From assembly GCA_000830295.1 (NCBI GenBank), contig CP010425.1, forward strand, positions 150,033 to 214,032: a stretch of DNA of 64,000 bases. The letters are read 5' to 3'. The DNA comes from an archaeon GW2011_AR15. GTDB taxonomy: Archaea; Nanobdellota; Nanobdellia; Woesearchaeales; GW2011-AR15. Made by a program: the position numbers and the translations under genes. Below the pieces are notes generated by a model. That model did no database searches. It was not told the DNA's origin and saw only the letters and a list, made by a program, of their open reading frames with translations. How positions within the stretch are numbered: position 1 is the first letter of the stretch; each line of letters begins with the position of its first letter. This document shows, piece after piece, positions 39,718-47,890 of the stretch.

Positions 39718-40305
39718 TCAGGCTATCAAAGCAACAAGCGGTCTGGCAAGTGTGAGATAGTATAATATCAGCATAGCAAACTCAACACCATCTTCTGTAA
39801 TAAGCTCTGCTATTGGTGTTCCTGCACCCATTCCAAGGACCATTGTTGCAATTGCCTGGAATACTGCAAGGCCAAGGCCAAGAGTGACTATAGGGACTCC
39901 TGTAAGCAGTGAAGCAATGAGACAATTTACTATATATACAGCTCCCGTAATTATCATCTCCACATCAGCATGACCTGCCAGCACTTCTGCCAACACATGG
40001 GCTATCAGGACCATAAATATCCCATACTTGAATCCAAGCGTATAGCTGAATATGACTGCAAGGAAAGAAACATGGCCAAGGTGAAGGTGGATATTTGAAA
40101 CATGGATAAAATAGTTTAGAACGGCTGCAGCTGCTGCTATTATAATGAATAGGATAAATGCCTTAAAGCCGAGGAGCAAAAGAAGGACCAGCACCGCTGC
40201 TATCACCATAACCACCTGCTTATTCTGCAGCTGCTGCATTAATCCTGTGCTTTTTTTCCTGGTTTGGCTATGCATGCGCCTCTGGTGAGTATGTTTAGCC
40301 TGCAT
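39718..40305 (-). CDS. DtxR-linked membrane protein (paralog of 18064-18612)
   Basis: A 195-residue membrane protein with about six hydrophobic segments and a His/Arg/Lys-rich N terminus (MQAKHTHQRRMHSQTRKKS). It shares with the FTR1-linked protein the HxxxIxLxLGHVxFLxxI pattern, YGI segment, acidic helix and final segment, but has more His (IHVSNIHLHLGH). The DtxR regulator gene ends 40 nt upstream on the same strand. A TATA-like ATATTTAAATG is 27 nt before the start. Confidence 0.75.
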   Translation of the reverse strand: MQAKHTHQRRMHSQTRKKSTGLMQQLQNKQVVMVIAAVLVLLLLLGFKAFILFIIIAAAAAVLNYFIHVSNIHLHLGHVSFLAVIFSYTLGFKYGIFMVLIAHVLAEVLAGHADVEMIITGAVYIVNCLIASLLTGVPIVTLGLGLAVFQAIATMVLGMGAGTPIAELITEDGVEFAMLILYYLTLARPLVALIA

Positions 40306-40344
40306 TTAGTTTGGGAGTCCGAACTTTCATTTAAATATTTCGAT

Positions 40345-40758
40345 TTAAAGACCTTTTTCCATCAGCTTGAGAAGTATATTCAGCTTTGCTATTGACTCAT
40401 CAGAAAATGCATGTTCAAGGTTGCAGGCCTCATCATGCACTGTTTCAGGAGATATCTTCAGTATGTCCTTCAGGAAATGCTTTATTACGAGATATTTCCT
40501 CACGACATTTTTTGCATGCTCCAGCCCTTTATCAGTCAAAGTTATTTTTCCATAAGACTCGTATTGTATATATCCTTCATCAACAAGCTTCTTCAGCATC
40601 TCTGAAACTGAGCCTTTGGATATCCCGAGCTCTTTCACCACATCGACCGGCTTCGGGTCTTCCCCAGTCTCCTCTTTCAGAAGAAATATTATCTTAAGAT
40701 ACATCTCTGTAGAAATCTTATGCTTCTGCTCAACATGGAGTTTCTCTGGATTGGTCAT
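40345..40758 (-). CDS. DtxR/MntR-family metal-dependent repressor
   Basis: A 137-residue winged-helix protein with the DtxR DNA-binding domain (PVDVVKELGISKGSVSEMLKK) and dimerisation/metal-binding domain (SPETVHDEACNLEHAFSDES, with the His, Glu, Cys, Glu and His ligands). It lacks the SH3-like third domain, as in MntR and short IdeR forms. Such proteins repress metal uptake when iron or manganese is abundant. It overlaps the CoA-binding gene by 4 nt. Confidence 0.92.
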   Translation of the reverse strand: MTNPEKLHVEQKHKISTEMYLKIIFLLKEETGEDPKPVDVVKELGISKGSVSEMLKKLVDEGYIQYESYGKITLTDKGLEHAKNVVRKYLVIKHFLKDILKISPETVHDEACNLEHAFSDESIAKLNILLKLMEKGL

Positions 40759-41123
40759 TTATATTTCTCCGGATCGATCCCAATTGCCTTTATGCTGCAC
40801 TCCTGCAGCACCTGTATCCTTTTTTTCTTCAGCTTTCTTATTATCTCGTCGCTTTCAGAACCTGGATTAAGATAGACTTTCTTTATCTTCTTCTTTATTA
40901 TGTCATCGGCAACTTTTATCCCAAGCGCGGGCGGGAGGTATATTGATGCCGCATCAATATCAAGCGGAATCTCAAAAACCGAGTTATAGCATGCCAGCCC
41001 TTCAATTTCTCTCTCATTCGGATTTACTGGAAAGACAACATGGTGGTTTTCCTTATATGCCCTTACTGCCTTGTTGCTAAATTTTTCCCTGTTCTTTGAA
41101 GCCCCTATAATTGCTATCCTCAT
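40755..41123 (-). CDS. CoA-binding-domain protein (YccU-like)
   Basis: A 122-residue protein with the CoA-binding Rossmann fold: IAIIGASKNREKFSNKAVRA, VVFPVNPNEREIEGLACY and the KVYLNPGSESDEII loop. Family members bind CoA; role unknown. It begins the unit with the DtxR gene (4-nt overlap). TATA-like AGATTTAATAATG is about 27 nt upstream. Confidence 0.88.
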   Translation of the reverse strand: MRIAIIGASKNREKFSNKAVRAYKENHHVVFPVNPNEREIEGLACYNSVFEIPLDIDAASIYLPPALGIKVADDIIKKKIKKVYLNPGSESDEIIRKLKKKRIQVLQECSIKAIGIDPEKYK

Positions 41124-41167
41124 TATGTGGCGAAGGTTGCGAGCATTATTAAATCTTTTCTATAAGT

Positions 41168-42397
41168 CTATAGATTTCCTCTTAGTTTTTCAGCTGCAAG
41201 TATCCTGCTTATTGCAAGTATGTATGCTCCTGTCCTCATTGTTGTTTTGTATTTCTTAGCTGAATCAAAGATATCCCTTGCGGATTTTACCATTATTCTC
41301 TCCAGCTTTTCAAGTATTTCAGGCTCTTCCCAGTAATAGCTGTAAAGGTTCTGGACCCATTCGAAATAGCTTACAGTGACTCCGCCGGCATTTGCCAGTA
41401 CATCAGGAAGCACTGCTGTCTTTTTCTTTGCAAGTATATCATCTGCTTCCGGTGTCAGCGGACCGTTTGCCAGCTCAAGTATGACTTTGGCTTTTATCCT
41501 GTCTGCGTTTTCTTTTGTGATCTGGTTTTCAAGAGCAGCGGGCACAAGGATATCCACATCAAGCTCAAGCAGCTGCTCATTGGAAATCTCAGCTGCAAAC
41601 CCTTTTACAGCCCCTGTTTTTTCTTTATGCTCCAGCAATGATTTTATATTGAGGCCGTTTTTATCATAAACCCCTCCCCTGCTGTCGCTCACTGCAACAA
41701 TCTTATATCCCCAGCCTTCAAGTATTTCCGCTATATGGCTGCCTGCATTTCCGAATCCCTGCACTGCAACAGTTGTTTTTTCAGGGATAATATTGTGAAG
41801 CTTTGCGTATTCCCTCAGGACATATGCGCCTCCCTGTGATGTGGCAAATGACCTGCCTTTAGAGCCTCCAAGCTCAAGAGGCTTTCCTGTTATGACTCCT
41901 GGAGAATGCTCCCCTGTGAGCTTCTCATATTCATCCAGCATCCATGCCATTATCTGGGCATTTGTGTAGACATCCGGGGCAGGTATGTCTTTCATAGGCC
42001 CTATCTCCCTGTAAATTGCCTTTATGAATGCCCTTGACAGTCTCTCAAGCTCTTTTTCAGAAAGCTCTTTGGGGTTTACAGCAATCCCTCCCTTTGCCCC
42101 TCCATAGGGTATATCCACCACAGCACATTTAATAGCCATCCAGAAACCCAGGCTTTTGACTTCTCCTAGGGTTACATTAGGATGGTATCTTATGCCTCCC
42201 TTTGTCGGCCCCCTTGCATCATTATATTGTACCCTATAGGACTGAAATGCCTTTGCCTTGCCGGAATCCATTTCAATCTCGAGATTTTCTTCAATTATCC
42301 TCTTTGGTGTAAGAAGAAGCCTCATTTCTTTGTCTGAAAGTTTCATTATGCTGTTGATTTGAGAAAGCTGTTTTTTTACATTGTCAAATACATCCAT
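41168..42397 (-). CDS. gdhA: Glutamate dehydrogenase (Glu/Leu/Phe/Val family)
   Basis: A 409-residue hexameric-type dehydrogenase interconverting glutamate and 2-oxoglutarate. The active-site GPTKGGIRYHPNV, PYGGAKGGIAVNPKELSE with the catalytic Lys, and the NAD(P) fold GFGNAGSHIAEIL are complete. The ATG follows a GGTGAT site 3-4 nt upstream. In an anaerobe with few amino-acid genes it would provide nitrogen assimilation or amino acid fermentation. Coenzyme specificity is not decidable by eye. Confidence 0.96.
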   Translation of the reverse strand: MDVFDNVKKQLSQINSIMKLSDKEMRLLLTPKRIIEENLEIEMDSGKAKAFQSYRVQYNDARGPTKGGIRYHPNVTLGEVKSLGFWMAIKCAVVDIPYGGAKGGIAVNPKELSEKELERLSRAFIKAIYREIGPMKDIPAPDVYTNAQIMAWMLDEYEKLTGEHSPGVITGKPLELGGSKGRSFATSQGGAYVLREYAKLHNIIPEKTTVAVQGFGNAGSHIAEILEGWGYKIVAVSDSRGGVYDKNGLNIKSLLEHKEKTGAVKGFAAEISNEQLLELDVDILVPAALENQITKENADRIKAKVILELANGPLTPEADDILAKKKTAVLPDVLANAGGVTVSYFEWVQNLYSYYWEEPEILEKLERIMVKSARDIFDSAKKYKTTMRTGAYILAISRILAAEKLRGNL

Positions 42398-42444
42398 GCT
42401 ATCACCATATATGAAGATTAAGTGCTGATTTATAAATTTTATAT

Positions 42445-44187
42445 CTAACTGATGAAGAAGTTCATCAGTGTTATCATTATGGCAAGCACAGGTGCGCAGA
42501 TCAGGGCAACTGATAGCCCTGTCTTTACCATCTCGCCCCTTTCAACTTTGCCTGTTCCGTAAATCAGCGAGAAAGAAGGCATAGCTATAGGTGTAAGAGC
42601 TGCTGCTGCTGTAGCCATTGCTGCTGTCATTACAAGAAGCCTTTGGCTTATATCAAAGTGCTGCGATATCTCCATAAGCACAGGAACAAGTATGATTGTC
42701 GCTGAGGAGTTATTGACAAAATTAGCCAGCACCATGGCAATGATAACGATTACAAGTATCACAATAAAAATTGGCATCCAGTATATTGAAGCAAAAAGCT
42801 TGTCTGCCAGCAGGGAGGCTGTACCTGTATCTATGAATACCTGCCCAAGCGTGAGCCCTCCTCCTACAAGTAAAAATATTTCCCATGGAATCCTCCTGAC
42901 ATCATCCCATTCCAGCACCCTGAATGAGAACAGCAGTATAGCTGCAGAAAGTCCTATTATCTCTGTCCTGTAGAATGCAGGAGGTATATTAAAAAAACTG
43001 CTGATTTGCCCTCCGAAAAGCCAGAGGAATATTGTTGGAATAAATATCATCAAAAGCTTCCTTTGGTTGTATGTGAACCTCGTTTTCTGGGCTGCCTCTT
43101 TTATTATCCCTATATCAATTTTCTCATCATCGAGTCTGTATATCTTCAGCATGGTAAAATACAGTATGATGAAAAGGACTACTGATATCGGAAAACCTAT
43201 TACAAACCAGTCTAGAAAGTCAAATTGTGTTGAAGTTCTCAGGAAGGATGCTGTTATGGCATTGGCATTACCCCCAAGTATGGATGCCAGGCCGCCTATG
43301 GATGATGCAAATCCTGCGCTCAGCAGAAACATTGAAGTATGGTCTTTCCCGCCGTTATGCCCGACTTCGCCTGATATTGTAAGTATAACCGGGATCAGCA
43401 GGGCTATTGTTGCTGTATTTGACATCCACATGCCAAAAATCGCTGTAACAAACATAAGGTAGAAGAGGAGCATCTTTAGTCTCCCTTTGGATAGAGAGAG
43501 CACCTTTACAGCTATAAGCTTGTCAAGCTCGCTCTTCCTGAATGCCTGGGCGATTATAAGGCCTGAAAGAAGCAGGTAAATCATGGGATTGGAGAAGCCT
43601 ATGAAGGGGTTTTCACCTCCTGAAATCCCCAGCACAACAGAGAGCACAGGAATAAGGAGAGCAGTCACTATCATGCTTATTGACTCCAGTGCCCAAAGCA
43701 TTGAAATGCATATGAAAAGCGCCAATGCGTTTCTTATCTGCGGCTCAACATCTATCGGCATCTTGAGAACAATTGCCATCAGGATAAAAGGGATAAATAA
43801 TCTAATGTACTTCTTAAGTTTGTCCGGAAGCCAGCTGAAAAAGAAATCATGCGTGATCTTCTGCTCAATGCCGACAAAATAATGGAATCCGTGGCCAAGC
43901 AAATCTCCAGTCTTTTTTACTGTCTTCGGCTGCTCGCTGGGCTTTACCAGTTTCCTTACTTCTATGCCTTTTGTTATATCATGCTCTACTTCATGGAGCT
44001 CCTTTATGTCCTGCGAATGCTTCTCTTCTTCCTGCAAAGGCTCTTTTTCCTTCGGCTTCTCTTTTGCGGTCTTATTCACAAGGTTCTCAGCAATAAAAGC
44101 ATGCTCTTCCTCTTCAGAAGTCCCGGGAGTAATACCCTCTCTCTTTTTGTTATCAGCCTTTTGCTGCTTGCTTTTTTTAGAACCCAT
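42445..44187 (-). CDS. SLC13/DASS-family anion transporter with long N-terminal tail
   Basis: From the ATG at 44187 a 580-residue protein: residues 1-105 are charged and low complexity (KKSKQQKADNKKREGI; EKEPLQEEEKHSQDIKEL), followed by about 11-12 membrane helices with the DASS motifs (SNTATIALLIPV and, late, NFVNNSSATIILVPVL). The family carries dicarboxylates, phosphate or sulfate with Na+. TATA-like AAATATAAATATG at 44210-44222 precedes this ATG; a GTG at 44211 gives a longer alternative. The tail probably lies in the cytoplasm and has no counterpart I know. Confidence 0.88.
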   Translation of the reverse strand: MGSKKSKQQKADNKKREGITPGTSEEEEHAFIAENLVNKTAKEKPKEKEPLQEEEKHSQDIKELHEVEHDITKGIEVRKLVKPSEQPKTVKKTGDLLGHGFHYFVGIEQKITHDFFFSWLPDKLKKYIRLFIPFILMAIVLKMPIDVEPQIRNALALFICISMLWALESISMIVTALLIPVLSVVLGISGGENPFIGFSNPMIYLLLSGLIIAQAFRKSELDKLIAVKVLSLSKGRLKMLLFYLMFVTAIFGMWMSNTATIALLIPVILTISGEVGHNGGKDHTSMFLLSAGFASSIGGLASILGGNANAITASFLRTSTQFDFLDWFVIGFPISVVLFIILYFTMLKIYRLDDEKIDIGIIKEAAQKTRFTYNQRKLLMIFIPTIFLWLFGGQISSFFNIPPAFYRTEIIGLSAAILLFSFRVLEWDDVRRIPWEIFLLVGGGLTLGQVFIDTGTASLLADKLFASIYWMPIFIVILVIVIIAMVLANFVNNSSATIILVPVLMEISQHFDISQRLLVMTAAMATAAAALTPIAMPSFSLIYGTGKVERGEMVKTGLSVALICAPVLAIMITLMNFFIS

Positions 44188-44234
44188 AGGAGAATTATAA
44201 CTCAGGCACACATATTTATATTTTTAGTTTGGGT

Positions 44235-45236
44235 TTACAGCATCCTGGTCAGGAGATCAACAATTCTGCTGCTATACCCCCATTCATTATCATACCATGC
44301 AATCACTTTCAGGAACCTGCTACCTATCATCATTGTTGAGCCGGCATCAAATACAGCAGAATATGAGCTACCTATTATGTCTGAGCTGACAAGCGGCTCT
44401 TCTGAATACTGGAGTATGCCTTTCAGCCTTGATGAAGCTGCGGCTTTCTTAAACAGCTTATTGACCTTCTCTGCTGTTGTCCCTTTTTTCAGCACACAGA
44501 CAAAATCAGTTATAGAGCCGCAGGGCGTCGGGGCCCTTATAGCCATGCCGCTAAGCTTCCCTTTAAGCTCGGGTATGGTTTCAGTGACTGCTGTTGCCGC
44601 TCCTGTTGTTGTTGGTATCAGGTTTAGTGCAGCTGCCCTGCCCCTTCTCAGGTCCTTGTGAGGAAGGTCAAGAATCACCTGGTCATTTGTATAAGAGTGG
44701 ACAGTAGTCATAAGCCCGTGCTCAATGCCGTAAGCATCGTTCAATACTTTGACCACCGGAGCAAGGCAGTTTGTTGTGCAGGATGCATTGCTTATTATAT
44801 GATCTTTTTTCTTATTGTACATTTCTTCATTGACGCCAAGGACTATTGTCTTTATCCTGTCCTCGCCTTTGCACGGAGCGCTGAGTATAACTTTTTTTGC
44901 GCCTGCCTCAATATGCCTTGATGCTAACTCTTTTGTCCTGAAAAACCCTGTTGATTCTACAACGATATCAACTTTCAGCTTCTTCCATGGCAGCTTCTGC
45001 GGCTCTTTCTCGCTTAACACAAGGATTTTCTTGCCATCTGCAATAAGATTGCTCTTGTCATGGCCTACCTCTCCCTTATACCCGCCATGGACTGAGTCGT
45101 GCTTTAGGAGATATGCAAGGGTCTCAACATTTGTAAGGTCATTTACCGCAACAAAATTCAGCTTAGGGTTTTTCAGGCCTATTCTCAATACTTGCCTTCC
45201 TATCCTTCCAAACCCATTTATAGCTACGTTTACCAT
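44235..45236 (-). CDS. gap: Glyceraldehyde-3-phosphate dehydrogenase, bacterial type I
   Basis: A 333-residue phosphorylating GAPDH: NAD fold INGFGRIGRQVLR, active-site SNASCTTNCLAP with C153, H180, RAPTPCGS and the WYDNEWGYS ending. This is the bacterial/eukaryotic type, not the archaeal type II enzyme. It links triose phosphates with 1,3-bisphosphoglycerate in glycolysis or gluconeogenesis. It is followed by the SLC13 gene, which has its own TATA box. No phosphoglycerate kinase or triose isomerase is nearby. Confidence 0.96.
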   Translation of the reverse strand: MVNVAINGFGRIGRQVLRIGLKNPKLNFVAVNDLTNVETLAYLLKHDSVHGGYKGEVGHDKSNLIADGKKILVLSEKEPQKLPWKKLKVDIVVESTGFFRTKELASRHIEAGAKKVILSAPCKGEDRIKTIVLGVNEEMYNKKKDHIISNASCTTNCLAPVVKVLNDAYGIEHGLMTTVHSYTNDQVILDLPHKDLRRGRAAALNLIPTTTGAATAVTETIPELKGKLSGMAIRAPTPCGSITDFVCVLKKGTTAEKVNKLFKKAAASSRLKGILQYSEEPLVSSDIIGSSYSAVFDAGSTMMIGSRFLKVIAWYDNEWGYSSRIVDLLTRML

Positions 45237-45279
45237 CTTCTGAATAGATATCTATCCTGAGCTTAATAAATTTTATGGC

Positions 45280-45825
45280 TCACATTATATAGAAGGCAAC
45301 GAATACAATCAGGGCCAGTACTGTGTTAATAATCAGCCAGTGGTATTCCCTTATATACGTGAAAGGTTCTTTTTCAACATATTTGTATGGATACAGTTTC
45401 CTTACAACTTTCCAGTCCAGGTTGAGAAGGAACGGGTTTTCTATTACTTTTGGATAAAAGAGCATGAGGTATGGGTGTGACGGCAGATCCAGCAAGATAT
45501 GGGAGGTGAATCCTATTATGCATGATAACACTATCTTCATCAAGCTAAATTCCAGGCCAAACGCGGGGTAGATAAAATATGAAAGCATAAGCAGAAGAGG
45601 AAACAGAACAAGGTATATGCCTATTAAGGAGTGGAAGAACCCTGTCTTGAAGGCATTTATTGTCAACTCCTCTTTTTTGGAGCGCTTGACAACATCTTTC
45701 CCCATGATGAAAAAATAGTCCAGGTCAGGCAGGACACAGGCTGCCAAAAGTGCAATGAAATCAAGATTATTAGGGAATAAGAAGTAGATAAGAGAGAGTG
45801 CAATATGCGCGAATACTGTCCCCAT
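45280..45825 (-). CDS. YdjM/DUF457-like membrane-bound putative hydrolase
   Basis: A 181-residue membrane protein (about four helices) with the family pattern of metal-binding residues: AHIALSL near residue 6, VLPDLDYFF, GFFHSLIG and FTSHILLDLPSHP. Related to the YdjM/LexA-inducible family of unknown substrate. It starts 3 nt after the alpha/beta-hydrolase stop, so the two form an operon. Confidence 0.8.
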   Translation of the reverse strand: MGTVFAHIALSLIYFLFPNNLDFIALLAACVLPDLDYFFIMGKDVVKRSKKEELTINAFKTGFFHSLIGIYLVLFPLLLMLSYFIYPAFGLEFSLMKIVLSCIIGFTSHILLDLPSHPYLMLFYPKVIENPFLLNLDWKVVRKLYPYKYVEKEPFTYIREYHWLIINTVLALIVFVAFYIM

Positions 45826-45828
45826 GTT

Positions 45829-46692
45829 CTAAATATGCTGCAGAGCTTCTATAAATGTTTTTCCAAAATACCGGTCAATCAGTTCTTTTGTTATCCATAT
45901 CCTTGGGGCATGGAAATTGTGCTCCAGCGGGAATTCCTTCACATTAGAAAACAGTCTCCTGTAGCCTCTCAGGGTCTTGTCATAGTTAATCTGAGGATCG
46001 TTTTTAGACATAATGAATATTGTTTCATAAGGATATCTTCTGGTTTTTTTGCCCAAATCATAATTCAGGGTGGTGTAAAGGCTGTACATTGTAGATGTAA
46101 AACAGAATGTCCTGAAATTTTTTACATACCTAACCATGTTTTCTCTATCCCTGAAATTCTCCCTTGGAGTTATCAGCCTCATATACCCCAGCAGAATCCT
46201 CTCGCTGTCAAAGATTTTATTACCTACCTTAGTGAGCCTTTTTGTTGATACAATCTTTATCAGCTTCCCTCCAACTTTGAGAAGCTTGGGGCTGAAATTT
46301 ATGCAGCCGGAGCTATACCATGGAGCCATCAGAATAATTTTGTCAATTTTCTTCCTGTCAATCCTGGCCAGCAGGTTATATGCAATCGGCCCTCCCATGG
46401 ATATGCCAAGGATGCTGAATTTCTCAAGTGCGAGCTTTTTTATCCAGGCAAATATGAATCTTGAATAATCTTCAACTGTATAATTTTTTTTCAGGTGGTT
46501 CCTGTTCCCATATCCCGGCACATTCAGAAAATATACCCTAAATCTTTTTCCAAGGTATTTCATAAGCTCCTCGGATCTGTCAATGTCCATGCGCCATGCC
46601 GGCATCATAACAAGGTTCTTCCCTTTCCCGCATGCTGCATATTTTGTCTTTATACCATTTATCTCTATATTGAATACTTCTAGCCTTGGCAT
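45829..46692 (-). CDS. Alpha/beta-hydrolase
   Basis: A 287-residue hydrolase. The nucleophile elbow is GISMGGPIAYNLL, with MPGAR-like oxyanion region replaced by MPAWRMDIDRSEELMKYL, and C-terminal His in HNFHAPRIW. The MPAWRMD region suggests a lipid or ester substrate, as in many annotated esterases, but it is not specific. It precedes the YdjM-like gene by 3 nt and follows the glycosidase with a 41-nt gap. Confidence 0.82.
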   Translation of the reverse strand: MPRLEVFNIEINGIKTKYAACGKGKNLVMMPAWRMDIDRSEELMKYLGKRFRVYFLNVPGYGNRNHLKKNYTVEDYSRFIFAWIKKLALEKFSILGISMGGPIAYNLLARIDRKKIDKIILMAPWYSSGCINFSPKLLKVGGKLIKIVSTKRLTKVGNKIFDSERILLGYMRLITPRENFRDRENMVRYVKNFRTFCFTSTMYSLYTTLNYDLGKKTRRYPYETIFIMSKNDPQINYDKTLRGYRRLFSNVKEFPLEHNFHAPRIWITKELIDRYFGKTFIEALQHI

Positions 46693-46733
46693 TGGGTCTA
46701 CAGAATGAAAACGGATTTAAAATAATTGCTATG

Positions 46734-47855
46734 CTAAGCTTTTCCTGCAGCCCAGATGAACATACCTGCAGACCATGCAAAGGGCTGCTCTGACTTGTAT
46801 AGCAGTTTCTGCACGGGCTTCCCGTTTCTCTCATAGCATTCATACACCCCGTTGTATTTCAGTATCTGCTCTGACATAAGCTCAATCTGCTTCTTCGCTT
46901 CTTTCTTTTTTCCAAGCTTATTCAGGGCTGCAACATATGCTGCAGCGGGCTGCCACCAGAGCATGCTCTTGTTCTGATAGTTCCCCATCCCTATAAGGTG
47001 CTGAAGCAAATCTATCCTCCAGAACGGATATGCCGGAGAGTTGGTCTCAAGAGTAAATGCTATCTTTACTCTATTGCATTCCTCTATTATGGCTTCTGAC
47101 TCCTGTCTGCTTGTAAATCCCCATGTGACTGCCAGCAGATTCCCATATGGATAAAAATAATCCTGCCTCTTGTAATCATTCCAGTCAGCAAAATATTTTC
47201 CGTTCCATAGCCTCCCCCTTATTGCTTTCGCGACATCTTCCTGCTTCTTTACCAGGCTTGCTCCCTGCTCTCCTCTCTTCTTAAGCAGTTTGTTAAACTG
47301 GTCAAGGCTGTACCAATAGATTATATTGGAATACAGAAGGTTGCCGAACTTATCTGCGCTGTCATTCCATTCAGCCATTATCCCATCCCACAGCAGGCCA
47401 TATTTCTCCTTCTTCTCAAGATAGGTAAATGCCTTTTTTGTCTGCTGTATGCGTTCTTTGCTTATTTTGCGGCCCATGAGTCCGAGCTTTGAAAGAAAAA
47501 TTACTGCAAGGGTTGTTCCGTCAAAAACTTCCTGGTAAATATTCCTAAGCTTATATGTTGGCCTTGGGTATTCATATCTTTTTCTTTCTTTTCCAAGGTA
47601 TTGCCCTAATGTTATAGGTGCATTCATCAGCCTGTAAGGTATAAGGCCCCTGCTGTTCTGATGGGAATAGAACAAATCAACCATTTTTTCAGCAATTTTA
47701 TAGTCGCCAAGTGCCAAAGCACCAAAACATGCGAAAAAGCCGTCCCTCCCCCAGTAATCGCTGAAGTGATGCCTGCCTGCAACTATGCCATGTGTGTCAT
47801 AGCATCCTCTCAATTCTCTTTTTGCTATTGCGTACGCTTTCTTTATTTTGTCCAT
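46734..47855 (-). CDS. GH15/glucan-debranching-type (alpha/alpha)6 glycosidase-like protein
   Basis: A 373-residue protein from the ATG at 47855 with a toroid of helices. Motifs match the amylo-1,6-glucosidase/GH15-like clan: DYWGRDGFFACFGALALGDY, DGTTLAVIFLSKLGLM, AEWNDSADKFGN and TNSPAYPFWRIDL. An acid-pair mechanism is likely, but the exact substrate (glycogen branch, trehalose-like or glycolipid) cannot be read. It lies in the minus-strand metabolic block next to PEP synthase, with a possible carbohydrate-storage role. Confidence 0.75.
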   Translation of the reverse strand: MDKIKKAYAIAKRELRGCYDTHGIVAGRHHFSDYWGRDGFFACFGALALGDYKIAEKMVDLFYSHQNSRGLIPYRLMNAPITLGQYLGKERKRYEYPRPTYKLRNIYQEVFDGTTLAVIFLSKLGLMGRKISKERIQQTKKAFTYLEKKEKYGLLWDGIMAEWNDSADKFGNLLYSNIIYWYSLDQFNKLLKKRGEQGASLVKKQEDVAKAIRGRLWNGKYFADWNDYKRQDYFYPYGNLLAVTWGFTSRQESEAIIEECNRVKIAFTLETNSPAYPFWRIDLLQHLIGMGNYQNKSMLWWQPAAAYVAALNKLGKKKEAKKQIELMSEQILKYNGVYECYERNGKPVQKLLYKSEQPFAWSAGMFIWAAGKA

Positions 47856-47890
47856 TCTCTGCAAGTTAAGTTAAAAAATTAAAAATATTT

